DNA of 64,000 nucleotides from Aliidiomarina halalkaliphila (GTDB taxonomy: Bacteria > Pseudomonadota > Gammaproteobacteria > Enterobacterales > Alteromonadaceae). Positions within the stretch are counted from its first letter, which is position 1; each line of letters begins with the position of its first letter. Positions 8,919 through 18,185 of this stretch are shown here, one piece after another. The DNA lies in the NCBI RefSeq assembly GCF_007096385.1, contig NZ_VJWL01000004.1:62001-126000 (forward strand), written 5' to 3'. The notes beneath the pieces are model-generated. The model saw nothing but the letters and a program-made list of their open reading frames with translations, did no database searches and was not told the DNA's origin. Made by a program: the position numbers and the translations under genes.

Positions 8919-8922
8919 AGTT

Positions 8923-9107
8923 ATGTTCTCTGGGGTGTTTGCCAGCATGTGAATGTCCCTGAGCCGATACTCTTAGTATAGGGTCCTGTTGGATTACCAG
9001 TGCGCAAGCCCGACCTGTATCGGGAAGCCTGCGGTAGTTTCTCCAGCACCCGCCTTGAACCATTGGGTTCAAGGGCTGACACGATGCAGCGGCACCTTGG
9101 AGAACAC
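8923..9107 (+). ncRNA. ssrS: 6S RNA
   Basis: 6S RNA mimics an open promoter and sequesters sigma-70 RNA polymerase in stationary phase. Three signs support it. The ends pair (GTTCTC at 8925-8930 with GAGAAC at 9100-9105). The conserved blocks CCCTGAGCCGATA and CCTTGAACCATTGGGTTCAAGGG occur in the right order, the latter as the strong right-hand hairpin. The length, about 185 nt, equals that of E. coli. The position after zapA is also conserved. The exact ends are inferred from the closing stem. Confidence 0.93.
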
Positions 9108-9138
9108 CTTTCGCTAGGCATGAATGAGGGAAAAAGCG

Positions 9139-9294
9139 ATGAAAAAATTAGAAATTGTTGCAGCCGTGGTACTCGTGATTGCAACCATCGTGATTCTAAA
9201 CACCTGCAGCAATCAATCGACTTGGTCGGAAGCTTTAGAAGAAGAGGCCCGAGAAGCTGTCGAGCCAATCACTAACGGTGACGACGATAACTAG
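9139..9294 (+). CDS. Small predicted membrane protein, 51 residues, downstream of 6S RNA
   Basis: An ATG at 9139 preceded by GAGGG at good spacing opens a 51-codon frame ending at TAG 9294. The protein has a short MKKLE start, one hydrophobic helix (residues 6-20), a cysteine at residue 23, and an acidic tail ending GDDDN. The Leu-Asn-Thr-Cys context is not a canonical lipobox, so a single-span inner-membrane protein or a non-standard lipoprotein are both possible. It begins about 30 bases after the 6S RNA end and could be cotranscribed with it, as fau is in E. coli. I do not recognise a family. Hydrophobic pattern, ribosome site and acidic tail make coding likely. Confidence 0.65.
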   Translation: MKKLEIVAAVVLVIATIVILNTCSNQSTWSEALEEEAREAVEPITNGDDDN

Positions 9295-9336
9295 CGAATG
9301 ACTGGCGAATGACTAGCGAACAGTTAGAGCAGCACC

Positions 9337-9819
9337 TTATCGCTCTTGCCGAAACTCGAATATCACACCTTGGTAAGCCATTAATAAGCGTTCGTCGTCT
9401 AAACGAATAAGCTCTGCACCAGGCGTAAACCACTCTTCCCCATCACACTCGATATAGAGCAACTGCACTGGCGTATCGGTACGCGTACCAAATAAATCCG
9501 GATTAATACCAATCCGACCTGCGACTAGCCCCCATTGTTGCCAATCTGTGGTCATGCTTGGGTTTCTGCAATCGTATTTACTAAATCGGATTCGGCGCTC
9601 TTCAAAGTAAGCACTGTACCCTAGCCACTCTACCGCTCGCCCCGGGGCAAGTTCTGCCGACGCCGTGGTATGAATTTGTTTAATCTTCCATTCACCACGC
9701 AGCTCCGGACCATACATAGGGCCACAGGCCGCTAGTGCTAACGCAAGCACCAGACCCATAGTGACAGCCATGGCCATTCGATAATCCAGCACCTGCGAAA
9801 ACTTTCCTCGTTGTTTCAT
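9337..9819 (-). CDS. Hypothetical lipoprotein
   Basis: The 160-residue product has a basic start, a hydrophobic stretch and a clear lipobox LALAAC, with the modified cysteine near residue 32, so the mature protein is about 129 residues and membrane-anchored outside the cytoplasm. The mature part is rich in beta-type segments (GEWKIKQIHT, RIRFSKYDCRN, PVQLLYIECDG, GVIFEFRQER), with two further cysteines that could pair. I do not recognise a family; a small lipocalin-like or META-like barrel is conceivable. It precedes, on the same strand, no obvious partner; the amidohydrolase gene lies 59 bases upstream and may share its transcript. Confidence 0.75.
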   Translation of the reverse strand: MKQRGKFSQVLDYRMAMAVTMGLVLALALAACGPMYGPELRGEWKIKQIHTTASAELAPGRAVEWLGYSAYFEERRIRFSKYDCRNPSMTTDWQQWGLVAGRIGINPDLFGTRTDTPVQLLYIECDGEEWFTPGAELIRLDDERLLMAYQGVIFEFRQER

Positions 9820-9878
9820 CTCACGGTCTCCGGAGTACGCACTCCGTTAATGTTACTCATTGACGCTACTCATTGACG

Positions 9879-11474
9879 TTATTCAGCAGCCTCTTCTTTG
9901 GCGAGGCGCACAATTTCGCGTACATCGGCTAACAGCTGTTGTGCGTCATACAACACGCCATCGCGCATGGTCCACAAAATGCCTTGGGTACGTTCCGGCT
10001 CATTGTGATCATTTAGCCTATAGTGCCCTGTTCCATAGAGAACCTTCAAGTTTCTTAGTGGATTCTCTTTGACAATAAACAAATCCGCGCGTTTACCGGG
10101 CACAATACTGCCAATTTCATCTTCCAAACCAAGGGCTTCTGCCCCGCTTAAGGTCGCGGCACGCACCACTTCCAGCGCATTAAAGCCCGCTTCGCGCAAC
10201 AGCTCGAGCTCTTGAATATAGCCAAAGCCATATATTTTGTAGATATAGCCCGAATCAGACCCTGCGGTAACGCGACCGCCATGATTTTTGTAGTCGTTTA
10301 AGAATTCAAACCAAAGACGATAATTCTCGCGCCAGGCGATTTCATGATCCGTGGTCCAATCAAACCAATAGGAGCCATGGGCATAACGACTCGGTTTAAA
10401 GAATTCCCATAAGGTGGGCAGTGTATATTCGTCGTGCCACTCTGCGTTGCGCTGGGCTGCTGCATCGCGGCTGGCTTCGTAAATATTGAGCGTCGGGTTG
10501 ATGGTGAAATCGAGGGCGATCAGTTCATCGCGTACTTCATTCCAACGATCCGACCCCTTACGTGCAGCTTGTTTCCACAACTGCCCCGCTTCACCAAAGC
10601 GATCTTGCTCGTTTTGGTAGTTGTAATCTGGCGAATAGTTTTGAATCACTTGATTGGTGAACAAGGCTTCTGGCAACCCGTACCAATGCTCCATGGTGCC
10701 TAAGCCCATGCGGGCTGAATCCAATACATTGGTGCGCACCACATTGAGCTGGGCATGATGCATCATGGTGCCCATTCCCAGCTGATTCGCTTCGTCGATA
10801 GCCGCTGAAATCACCCGTGGCGTTGCACCAAAGAACTTAATGCCTTGGGCACCTAACTCATGCACTGAACGAATCCATTCACGAGCTTGCTCGCCGGTAA
10901 TAATTGGCTCTTGGCTGCCGCGCCCAAAGCCCGCATAAGGAATAATGCGCGGCGAGATCGTTTCGTGGGCTGCGGCTTTCCGGGCTTCTTCAAGCGTCCA
11001 TTCTACGCCGCGAAAGCTGCCGGGTTCACGAATCGTGGTAATACCGTGGGCTAACCAAAGTTTGTATACGTACTCGGGCGGAATATTCGCCGCTGAGCCA
11101 CCGATGTGCCCATGCATATCAATAAATCCAGGGAGCACGTAGTGACCGCTAATATCGATTTCTTTGGTGTTTTCGTCGGCCTTAGGGCGACCTTGTTCGC
11201 GAATTGGCACTCCCGGGTAGCCCACCACGTCGACCCGCGTAATGGTATTGCCTTCAATCACGATATCCACCGGCCCCACGGGCGGCGCGCCTTCACCATT
11301 CACCACAATGCCGCCGCGTAAAATAATGCGTTCAAACGGCCCTTCACTGGCGGCTTGCACGATTGGTGCGGCCAACAGCCCTAAGGTAAGGAGGCAAAGA
11401 AGTCCACCCTGCCAGCGGCTGATGAGCGACGCTATTAGGGGTGTGCTGGTGTGAGTGTTGGTGTGTGTGGTCAT
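9879..11474 (-). CDS. Exported metal-dependent amidohydrolase
   Basis: This is a 531-residue member of the amidohydrolase superfamily (imidazolonepropionase-like branch). ATG 11474 follows a GGA-type ribosome site; the annotated TTG further up is less likely. Residues 1-42 form a signal peptide ending in VQA-ASE. The metal-binding set is present: HGH at 121-123, a lysine in QGIKFFG, His in MMHHAQ, His in MEHWYG and Asp in AGSDSGY. The C-terminal IGSIVPGKRADLFIVKENP is the usual closing sandwich. The substrate is unknown; a secreted dipeptidase-like or lactonase activity is typical of relatives. A polar Thr-His-rich start reflects a GTGT-type microsatellite at 11450-11470. Confidence 0.85.
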   Translation of the reverse strand: MTTHTNTHTSTPLIASLISRWQGGLLCLLTLGLLAAPIVQAASEGPFERIILRGGIVVNGEGAPPVGPVDIVIEGNTITRVDVVGYPGVPIREQGRPKADENTKEIDISGHYVLPGFIDMHGHIGGSAANIPPEYVYKLWLAHGITTIREPGSFRGVEWTLEEARKAAAHETISPRIIPYAGFGRGSQEPIITGEQAREWIRSVHELGAQGIKFFGATPRVISAAIDEANQLGMGTMMHHAQLNVVRTNVLDSARMGLGTMEHWYGLPEALFTNQVIQNYSPDYNYQNEQDRFGEAGQLWKQAARKGSDRWNEVRDELIALDFTINPTLNIYEASRDAAAQRNAEWHDEYTLPTLWEFFKPSRYAHGSYWFDWTTDHEIAWRENYRLWFEFLNDYKNHGGRVTAGSDSGYIYKIYGFGYIQELELLREAGFNALEVVRAATLSGAEALGLEDEIGSIVPGKRADLFIVKENPLRNLKVLYGTGHYRLNDHNEPERTQGILWTMRDGVLYDAQQLLADVREIVRLAKEEAAE

Positions 11475-11505
11475 GGGTAATTCCAATTATTTTTTGAATA
11501 GGCTT

Positions 11506-11521
11506 CTCATCTGCAGATGAG
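11506..11521. promoter_or_regulatory. Perfect 16-bp palindrome in the amidohydrolase/fau intergenic region
   Basis: CTCATCTGCAGATGAG is an exact inverted repeat without a spacer, 31 bases before the amidohydrolase start and 83 before the fau start. It is operator-like; no known regulator motif is recognised. Confidence 0.4.
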
Positions 11522-11604
11522 TTTCGCATACTGTTCATTCGGATTGCGTCAGTGTGGCAAGCTCTCGTATTGAAGTAAAGTATCCCTGCCAGGAGGCTCC
11601 TGAA

Positions 11605-12243
11605 GTGACGACAGATACCCCAAAAAACGCGCTTAATGCCGCCGACGAGTTATCGCGGACGCTGCTGCGTAAGCATTTTCGGAGTTGTCGTAAGCAAATC
11701 GGCGAGGCGCAACGGGCGCAGGCAGAACAAAAGATATTAGAGCGCGTGGCTGAGTTAATTCAGCATCGCGGTGCCACCACCATTGGCGGTTATTTTCCCA
11801 ACGACGGCGAGCCCGATCTTACCCCCTTGATGACCCAGCTTGCGCCGCATCAGCGCTTCGCCGTGCCTGTGTTACACCCCTTTCACAAAAACCATTTATT
11901 GTTTTTGCGCACAGATCAAAACACGCCCCTGCAACCCAACAAGTTTGGCATTCCCGAACCTGCCTGCGAGGTGCCCAGTGTGGTGCCTTTAGCCGCGATT
12001 CACGTACTCCTCGTGCCGTTGGTGGCCTTTGATCAACACGGCAATCGCTTAGGCATGGGTGGCGGCTTTTTTGATCGCACCCTCGCCCCTTGGCTACGCG
12101 GCGAGCTTCCCCACCTGCTTCCGGTAGGTGTGGCATTCGATGAGCAACAGGCAGAGTCGTTGCCCCATGCACACTGGGACGTTCCTTTACCGATGATTAT
12201 CACTCCCTCGAAAAGCTGGCAGTTCTCCCGCAGAGACGTATAA
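11605..12243 (+). CDS. fau: 5-formyltetrahydrofolate cyclo-ligase
   Basis: The enzyme converts 5-formyl-THF to 5,10-methenyl-THF with ATP (YgfA family). The GTG at 11605 is chosen because AGGAGG lies 8 bases upstream, a textbook ribosome site; an in-frame GTG at 11554 lies before that site. The resulting 212-residue protein starts with the basic LLRKHFRSCRKQ helix and contains GGYFPNDGEPDL and the signature LGMGGGFFDRTL. In E. coli the gene directly follows 6S RNA; here about 2.3 kb of leftward genes is interposed. It is followed by rpiA 58 bases later. Confidence 0.94.
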   Translation: MTTDTPKNALNAADELSRTLLRKHFRSCRKQIGEAQRAQAEQKILERVAELIQHRGATTIGGYFPNDGEPDLTPLMTQLAPHQRFAVPVLHPFHKNHLLFLRTDQNTPLQPNKFGIPEPACEVPSVVPLAAIHVLLVPLVAFDQHGNRLGMGGGFFDRTLAPWLRGELPHLLPVGVAFDEQQAESLPHAHWDVPLPMIITPSKSWQFSRRDV

Positions 12244-12301
12244 TGAGTGTCCATCCTGACAGCAACATATTCCTTCCCTCTAACGTCAGCATGGAGCACC
12301 T

Positions 12302-12967
12302 ATGAGCACGCAAGATAACGCCAAGCGTCTCGCTGCGGAAGCAGCCATCGCCTATGTCAAACCGGGCACCATTGTTGGAGTCGGCACCGGCTCAACGGTG
12401 AATTACTTTATCGATGCCCTTGCCGCGCTAAAGCAAGACATCGAAGGTGCCGTTTCTAGCTCTGAAGCATCTACAGCGCGCTTAAAATCTCATGGTATTC
12501 CGGTATACGACTTAAATGGCGCCGGCGACATCGACGTGTATGTAGATGGCGCGGATGAAATTAACCGTCACCTGCAAATGATCAAGGGCGGCGGTGGTGC
12601 GTTAACCCGTGAAAAAATCGTCGCGGCTGTGGCCAAAACCTTTGTCTGCATCGCCGATACCAGCAAAGAAGTGGATATGCTCGGCACCTTCCCGTTACCT
12701 GTGGAAGTGATCCCTATGGCCCGTTCTTATGTGGCCCGAGAGATTGTGAAACTTGGCGGCGATCCGGTATACCGCGAGGGCGTTACAACCGATAACGGCA
12801 ACATCATTCTTGATGTTTATAATCTGCATATCGATGAGCCCATAGCGCTGGAAGGCAAACTCAATCAAATTACAGGTGTTGTTACCAATGGTCTGTTTGC
12901 CGCTCGCGGCGCAGACGTTGCCTTGTTGAGCGATGGTCAGCAAGTCATTACCCGAACCCGCGATTAG
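12302..12967 (+). CDS. rpiA: Ribose-5-phosphate isomerase A
   Basis: RpiA interconverts ribose 5-phosphate and ribulose 5-phosphate in the pentose phosphate pathway. The 221-residue product has the family landmarks [16 protein letters not shown] (phosphate-binding loop), [11 protein letters not shown] and [14 protein letters not shown], which hold the catalytic Asp/Glu/Lys residues. GGAG precedes the ATG at 12302. serA begins 15 bases after its stop, so the two genes form an operon; E. coli has the same neighbours in divergent form. Confidence 0.97.
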   Translation: MSTQDNAKRLAAEAAIAYVKPGTIVGVGTGSTVNYFIDALAALKQDIEGAVSSSEASTARLKSHGIPVYDLNGAGDIDVYVDGADEINRHLQMIKGGGGALTREKIVAAVAKTFVCIADTSKEVDMLGTFPLPVEVIPMARSYVAREIVKLGGDPVYREGVTTDNGNIILDVYNLHIDEPIALEGKLNQITGVVTNGLFAARGADVALLSDGQQVITRTRD

Positions 12968-12982
12968 CCAGGAGTCGAAGTC

Positions 12983-14215
12983 ATGCCCCCGATGTACTCA
13001 CTTGCCAAAAAGAAAATCAAAGTACTGTTGCTTGAGGGGGTTCATCCCAGCGCCGTCAATTGTTTTAAGCAACACGGTTATACCGAAATCGATCAAGTAA
13101 GCACCGCCCTAAACGAAGACGAGTTAGCTGCCCGCATTGGTGATTATCATTTCCTCGGTATTCGCTCGGGCACGCAAGTGTCTCACAAAGTGCTGCAACA
13201 CGCAGAACGCCTCAATGCCATTGGCTGCTTCTGTATTGGTACCAATCAGGTGGATGTGGAAGCGGCCCGCAAATTTGGTATCCCGGTATTTAACGCGCCT
13301 TTTTCCAATACGCGCAGTGTTGCAGAGTTGGTACTTGCGGAAATCATAATGTTGCTGCGCAAGGTGCCAGAAAAAAGTACCGCCTGCCATAACGGTGGCT
13401 GGTTAAAATCAGCCCAAGGCTCCCATGAAGCCCGGGGCAAAACGCTAGGTATTGTCGGTTATGGCCACATTGGTACCCAATTAGGTGTGCTTGCCGAGCA
13501 ACTGGGCATGCGGGTGCTGTTCTATGACATTGAAACCAAGTTATCCTTGGGCAACGCCTGTCCGATGCTCACCTTAGATTCGCTATTGAAAACTAGCGAT
13601 GTGGTGTCGCTGCACGTGCCAGAAACCGAGCAAACACGTAATTTGATCAGTGCCCGTAGATTAGGGGTTATGAAACCAGGCGCCTGCTTAATTAATGCAT
13701 CCCGTGGTACTGTGGTGGATCTCGACGCCCTCGCCACACGACTCAAAGAAGGCCATCTCAATGGCGCCGCCATTGATGTGTTCCCAGTGGAGCCAAAGAG
13801 CAACGACGATATTTTTGAATCTCCCCTGCGCGGCTTAAGCAATGTAATTCTCACGCCACATATTGGTGGCAGCACCCAGGAAGCCCAAGAAAACATAGGC
13901 ATCGAAGTTGCCCACAAACTCATTAAATATTCCGATAACGGTTCAACCTTATCTGCGGTGAACTTCCCTGAAGTAAGCTTGCCGATTCATGCTGAAAGCA
14001 GCCGTTTATTGCATATTCATCGCAATCAGCCTGGGGTGCTCACCCGTATCAACCAAATATTTGCCGAGCTGGGTGTGAATATTTCCGGACAGTATCTGCA
14101 AACAGATAATGAACTGGGCTATGTAGTTATGGACGTCGACAGCGACTTAGCAGAACAGGCATTAGAGCAATTAAAACAAGTGCCGGGCACTATTCGTTGC
14201 CGTGTATTGCACTAA
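12983..14215 (+). CDS. serA: D-3-phosphoglycerate dehydrogenase
   Basis: SerA carries out the first step of serine synthesis, NAD-dependent oxidation of 3-phosphoglycerate. The 410-residue length equals that of E. coli SerA. Landmarks are IGCFCIGTNQVD, FNAPFSNTRSVAEL, the NAD-binding GYGHIGTQLG, the catalytic Arg/Glu/His region (NASRGTVVDLDAL, TPHIGGSTQEAQENIG), and a C-terminal ACT domain beginning near residue 335 (LLHIHRNQPGVLTRINQIF), which gives serine feedback inhibition in this form. AGGAG stands 8 bases before the ATG. Serine made here feeds glycine and the one-carbon pool used by gcv and fau nearby. Confidence 0.97.
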   Translation: MPPMYSLAKKKIKVLLLEGVHPSAVNCFKQHGYTEIDQVSTALNEDELAARIGDYHFLGIRSGTQVSHKVLQHAERLNAIGCFCIGTNQVDVEAARKFGIPVFNAPFSNTRSVAELVLAEIIMLLRKVPEKSTACHNGGWLKSAQGSHEARGKTLGIVGYGHIGTQLGVLAEQLGMRVLFYDIETKLSLGNACPMLTLDSLLKTSDVVSLHVPETEQTRNLISARRLGVMKPGACLINASRGTVVDLDALATRLKEGHLNGAAIDVFPVEPKSNDDIFESPLRGLSNVILTPHIGGSTQEAQENIGIEVAHKLIKYSDNGSTLSAVNFPEVSLPIHAESSRLLHIHRNQPGVLTRINQIFAELGVNISGQYLQTDNELGYVVMDVDSDLAEQALEQLKQVPGTIRCRVLH

Positions 14216-14385
14216 GCTTCTTATTCGAGCTCATATTCGACCGCCAGTTCGGCCTTAAACTTAGCGTGGCCTCGGCTTTTAATTGAGTTGCACTCAGTTA
14301 CACACCGCTTGGGCGTTTCACTAAGTTGACGATACCGGGTTTTACAGATAAACCTATAGGATGACTCGGAAAAGGATCCGCAACG

Positions 14386-14787
14386 ATGAAATTCATTCTC
14401 GCAACATGCCTTGCCGCGCTCATGAGCGTGATGCCAACAACCACCGCCCATGCTCAGCAAGAAGATCTGCTGTTTGAGAATATCGGTGTGGTTCTTTATT
14501 TTATGGAACTGAATGAGCGTATTCGCCGCCAGTGCAACCGGTCTATGTTGTCTCTACATAATATTTTGGATATCGACCAACTCATTCGTACCAAAGCTGG
14601 CGTGAGCTATCTTGAAGCCCTCGATCTGGTGGAGGCGGAAGGCCTTGATGCTGACTTTTTCGACGACGAAGCGTTCGAAATCATTGACCTGCTTGGGTGT
14701 TCCAATGAGCTCAATGAACTCTGGTTTGAGCTTCAGGATGATAGTTTCGAACCCGCTCTCCGGGCTATCGCGCAACATCGCAATTAG
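14386..14787 (+). CDS. Hypothetical periplasmic protein
   Basis: The 133-residue product has a signal peptide cut near TAHA-QQED (residue 23-24) and a mainly helical mature domain of about 110 residues with two cysteines (RRQC and LLGC) that could form a disulfide. It is strongly acidic. AAGGAT precedes the ATG by 9 bases. It stands alone, 170 bases after serA, and is followed by a strong bidirectional terminator. I do not recognise the family. Confidence 0.75.
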   Translation: MKFILATCLAALMSVMPTTTAHAQQEDLLFENIGVVLYFMELNERIRRQCNRSMLSLHNILDIDQLIRTKAGVSYLEALDLVEAEGLDADFFDDEAFEIIDLLGCSNELNELWFELQDDSFEPALRAIAQHRN

Positions 14788-14812
14788 TTCTGTAGCACTG
14801 CTTAGGTTGATA

Positions 14813-14846
14813 TAAAAAACGCGGCTAACTAAGCCGCGTTTTTTGT
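14813..14846. terminator. Bidirectional terminator between the 133-residue gene and phoU
   Basis: A 9-bp stem (14819-14827 with 14832-14840, tetraloop AACT) has an A-run on its left and a T-run on its right, so it can end both the rightward gene and the leftward pst-phoU transcript. Confidence 0.85.
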
Positions 14847-14883
14847 GGGTGCTGTCCGATAGCTTGTAAGAGCTGCGTTCGGC

Positions 14884-15594
14884 TTAGCGCTTGCGCTGCA
14901 CCGTATTTTCCATACTTTCGGTGGAGGTATGGCGCACGTCTTTACCGTATACATTGTAGATAATGTACTCGGAAATATTCTGACAACGGTCGCCGATACG
15001 CTCGAGCGAACGCGCCGACCACACCACATCCATGATCTTTGGAATGCTGCGCGGATCTTCCATCATGTAGGTCATGAGCTGACGCATCATGGCTTCGTAC
15101 TGGCGGTCAATGTTGCCATCCGACTTGTGAACTTCCAGAGCGGCTTCACCGTCCATACGCGCAAACGCATCCAGCGCCTGGCGTAACATCTGAATCACGA
15201 GTTGGCCTAGGTTTTCTAAGCTCACCAACAAGTGCTTCTGATCACTGCTGAAGCTCTCTTTCGCCACGCGCGCCAAACGCTTTACTTCATCACCAATACG
15301 CTCTAAATCGGCGATGGTTTTCAGCGTTGCGACGATTAAGCGCAGATCGCTGGCGGTGGGCTGACGCTTGGCAATAATGCGCGTACAGGCACCATCGATA
15401 TCCATTTCTAGCGAATTTATTTTCTTATCGTTCGAGAGCACTGCATCGGCCAATTCGTTGTCGTTGCTTTCAATCGCCAACAACGCATCAGTAAGCTGCT
15501 TTTCAACCATGCCACCCATGGAAAGTACCGCATTGCGGACGCTCTCCAGTTCGTTATCGAACTGTTCGGAAATATGTTTGCCTTTATTTTCCAT
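14884..15594 (-). CDS. phoU: Phosphate signalling protein PhoU
   Basis: PhoU links the Pst transporter to PhoR and keeps the regulon off when phosphate is plentiful. The 236 residues form two homologous three-helix repeats with the family metal-binding segments (ERIGDEVKRLARV and ERIGDRCQNISEY). It is last gene of the leftward pst cluster, 19 bases after pstB, and a terminator follows. Cytoplasmic, membrane-associated through PstB and PhoR. Confidence 0.96.
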   Translation of the reverse strand: MENKGKHISEQFDNELESVRNAVLSMGGMVEKQLTDALLAIESNDNELADAVLSNDKKINSLEMDIDGACTRIIAKRQPTASDLRLIVATLKTIADLERIGDEVKRLARVAKESFSSDQKHLLVSLENLGQLVIQMLRQALDAFARMDGEAALEVHKSDGNIDRQYEAMMRQLMTYMMEDPRSIPKIMDVVWSARSLERIGDRCQNISEYIIYNVYGKDVRHTSTESMENTVQRKR

Positions 15595-15613
15595 AACTCA
15601 CCTCTCTCAATGC

Positions 15614-16441
15614 TTAACCGTAGCGTCCGGTAATATAATCTTCAGTTTGTTTTTTCGCCGGCGTGGTAAACAAGGTATTGGTGTCGGCGTACTCAATTAG
15701 TTCACCCATGTACAAGAAAGCGGTTTGATCGGATACCCGCGCCGCTTGTTGCATGTTATGGGTGACGATCACAATGGTGTATTGCTCCTTGAGATCGTTA
15801 ATTAACTCTTCAATTTTTAGCGTCGAGATGGGATCCAGCGCCGATGCGGGCTCATCCAACAGCAACACTTCTGGCTCAATGGCAATCGCCCGGGCAATCA
15901 CCAAACGCTGTTGCTGACCACCCGACAAACCAAAGGCGTTGTCGTTTAAACGGTCTTTTACTTCATCCCACAAAGCGGCGCCGCGCAGCGATTGCTCGAC
16001 CACTTCATCGAGGGTGCGACGGTCGTTCACGCCTTGTAAGCGCAAGCCGTAAGCCACGTTCTCATAAATCGACTTTGGAAATGGGTTTGGCTTCTGGAAC
16101 ACCATACCGATTTGGCGACGTAATTCCGCCACATCGACACCTGGCTTATAAATGTTATCGCCATCCAATAAAATTTCGCCGGTAATGCTACAGCTATCCA
16201 CTAAGTCGTTCATGCGATTAAAGCAGCGGAGCAAGGTTGATTTACCGCAACCTGAAGGACCGATAAAGGCCGTAACCCGCTTTTCAGGAATAACTAAATC
16301 AATGCCTTTTAAGGCTTCGTCTTTGCCATAAGATAAGCGCAGGTTCTTCACTTCCAGCTTGCAAGGAAGATCCTTGATATTCACTTCGCTTGGCGCAGCT
16401 AAATGCGTTTTCAGGGTCGGCTTTTCAGTTTGTTTTTCCAT
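15614..16441 (-). CDS. pstB: Phosphate ABC transporter ATP-binding protein PstB
   Basis: PstB is the ATPase of the high-affinity phosphate importer. With ATG 16441 the protein has 275 residues: Walker [10 protein letters not shown] at 61-69, signature LSGGQQQRL, Walker [14 protein letters not shown] and the H-loop [14 protein letters not shown]. The C terminus [13 protein letters not shown] is family-typical. A GTG three codons upstream (16450) is an alternative start with a nearer GAGAG. About 50 bases separate it from pstA. Confidence 0.96.
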   Translation of the reverse strand: MEKQTEKPTLKTHLAAPSEVNIKDLPCKLEVKNLRLSYGKDEALKGIDLVIPEKRVTAFIGPSGCGKSTLLRCFNRMNDLVDSCSITGEILLDGDNIYKPGVDVAELRRQIGMVFQKPNPFPKSIYENVAYGLRLQGVNDRRTLDEVVEQSLRGAALWDEVKDRLNDNAFGLSGGQQQRLVIARAIAIEPEVLLLDEPASALDPISTLKIEELINDLKEQYTIVIVTHNMQQAARVSDQTAFLYMGELIEYADTNTLFTTPAKKQTEDYITGRYG

Positions 16442-16494
16442 AATATTCACTTTGCTCTCAAATTGAATTCGTTGCAGCGACGAGGTGACTCGGA

Positions 16495-18165
16495 TTAATC
16501 CGAGTCACTGCGATACTTCTCACGCAAGCGGTTGCGGATACTGATTGCGGTAAGGTTCAACATCACAATCAACACCACCAGAACCAAGGCGGTGGCATAC
16601 ACCAGTGGCCGCGAGGCTTCTACGTTCGGGCTTTGGAAGCCAACGTCGAAAATGTGGAAGCCAAGGTGCATAATCTTCCGCTCCAAGTGAATGAAGGGGA
16701 ACTCGCCATCGATCGGCAAGTTCGGTGCCAGTTTCACCACACCCACGAGCATCAGCGGTGCCACTTCACCGGCCGCACGCGCAATCGCCAATATTAGTCC
16801 TGTCATCATGCCTGGGGTCGCCAAAGGCACAACCACGCGCCATAGGGTTTCCGATTTGGTCGCTCCAAGCGCCAGCGAGCCCTGACGCACCGTACTTGGA
16901 ATACGTGCCAAGCCTTCTTCGGTAGACACAATCACCACCGGTAAGGTTAACAGTGCCAAGGTTAACGACGCCCAGAACAAGCCCGGTGTTCCGTAGGTTG
17001 GTGATGGTAACGCTGCTTCGTAGAAGATCCGATCGATGTTGCCACCGAGGAAGTACACAAAGAAGCCTAAACCAAACACCCCGAACACAATCGACGGAAC
17101 CCCCGCGAGGTTATACACGCTGATCCGAATCATGCGGGTAATCGGCCCCTGCTTGGCATACTCGCGCAAATAAATGGCGGCTAAGATACCGAAGGGCGTG
17201 ACCATAATCGACATAATAAACACCATGGTAATGGTGCCGAATATCGCCGGGAAGATACCGCCTTCGGTGTTGGCTTCACGCGGTTCAGTACTGAGAAACT
17301 CGCCGATTTTTGCAAAGTACTGGATAAATTTGGCCGTGAGCGACATATCATTAGGCTGGGTGATAGCAATGATGGTGCTCAGGTTTAAGGTCACTTCACG
17401 GCCGTCAGTCATGCGCATCACCAGGGCATCGCGGCGACGCTCCCGTTGCAGCTCATCCATTTGCTGGCGTAACACATCGTATTCCGCGTCGAGGGCTTCG
17501 CGCTGACGCTCTAATTCTGCGCGTCGTGTCGCCAGCTCGGATTCGTCTAATCCTTGCAGCTCCATGCTGCGCAGTTCTAATCGAATGCGCTCAATGGCCG
17601 TGTTAATTCGGCCCACTTCGCGACGTTCGATTTGGCGTTGTTCGTTGGCGCGTGTCACCGCCCGCTCTACCGCTACTGCGAGTTGCGTTGGGAAGCTTTC
17701 GTGATCAGCGGTTACCGTCACCAAACCGTCAGTAAGTAACGCCACCGGGAAACCATAAAAATTACCCCACTCCCGGCGCTCGATAACAAACACGCCTTTC
17801 GGATACGTGACTTCACCCATGGTGTTGCCAAAGTGCCACACGAAATCAGTACCAAACTGGTCGCGGTTCCCCTGTTTAAAGAGGTAGCGCGTAACCAAGT
17901 CTTGGTCTTCCGCAACTGGGTTGCCCCCTTCCCGCGCCATCGACGCGGTAATGGTTTCGCTGCGCACGATTTCACCCATCACTGAGCTCACTTCGCCCGT
18001 GCGGAAGTTCGTAATCTCTACTTGAGCAACGTCTCCTGGCCAAAAGTGGCTCAGGCCGCGTACGGCAATCAGGCTTAGGAGGCCAACCACCATAACGATA
18101 CTAATCGTTACCGCACCGCCGGTTAACCAAATCCAAGGCGTACCGCTTCTAAACCATTGTTTCAT
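16495..18165 (-). CDS. pstA: Phosphate ABC transporter permease PstA, long form
   Basis: PstA is one of two membrane channel subunits. At 556 residues it is nearly twice the E. coli length. After a first membrane helix (residues 13-36) comes a periplasmic insert of about 240 residues that includes a long coiled coil (about residues 170-250, heptad-like Arg/Glu/Leu-rich) before the five-helix permease domain. The permease EAA loop is clear: [22 protein letters not shown]. Long PstA forms of this kind are usual in Alteromonadales-type bacteria, together with long PstC. The insert's role is unknown. It follows pstC by 20 bases. Confidence 0.94.
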   Translation of the reverse strand: MKQWFRSGTPWIWLTGGAVTISIVMVVGLLSLIAVRGLSHFWPGDVAQVEITNFRTGEVSSVMGEIVRSETITASMAREGGNPVAEDQDLVTRYLFKQGNRDQFGTDFVWHFGNTMGEVTYPKGVFVIERREWGNFYGFPVALLTDGLVTVTADHESFPTQLAVAVERAVTRANEQRQIERREVGRINTAIERIRLELRSMELQGLDESELATRRAELERQREALDAEYDVLRQQMDELQRERRRDALVMRMTDGREVTLNLSTIIAITQPNDMSLTAKFIQYFAKIGEFLSTEPREANTEGGIFPAIFGTITMVFIMSIMVTPFGILAAIYLREYAKQGPITRMIRISVYNLAGVPSIVFGVFGLGFFVYFLGGNIDRIFYEAALPSPTYGTPGLFWASLTLALLTLPVVIVSTEEGLARIPSTVRQGSLALGATKSETLWRVVVPLATPGMMTGLILAIARAAGEVAPLMLVGVVKLAPNLPIDGEFPFIHLERKIMHLGFHIFDVGFQSPNVEASRPLVYATALVLVVLIVMLNLTAISIRNRLREKYRSDSD

Positions 18166-18185
18166 CGTTTATATACCCCTTGTAA

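Noticed and set aside
8726-8920. Open frames reading through the palindromes (here and at 8698-9072, 43605-43838)
   Set aside because: Their repetitive peptides come from the DNA repeats and they overlap zapA or 6S RNA; no ribosome site or family match.
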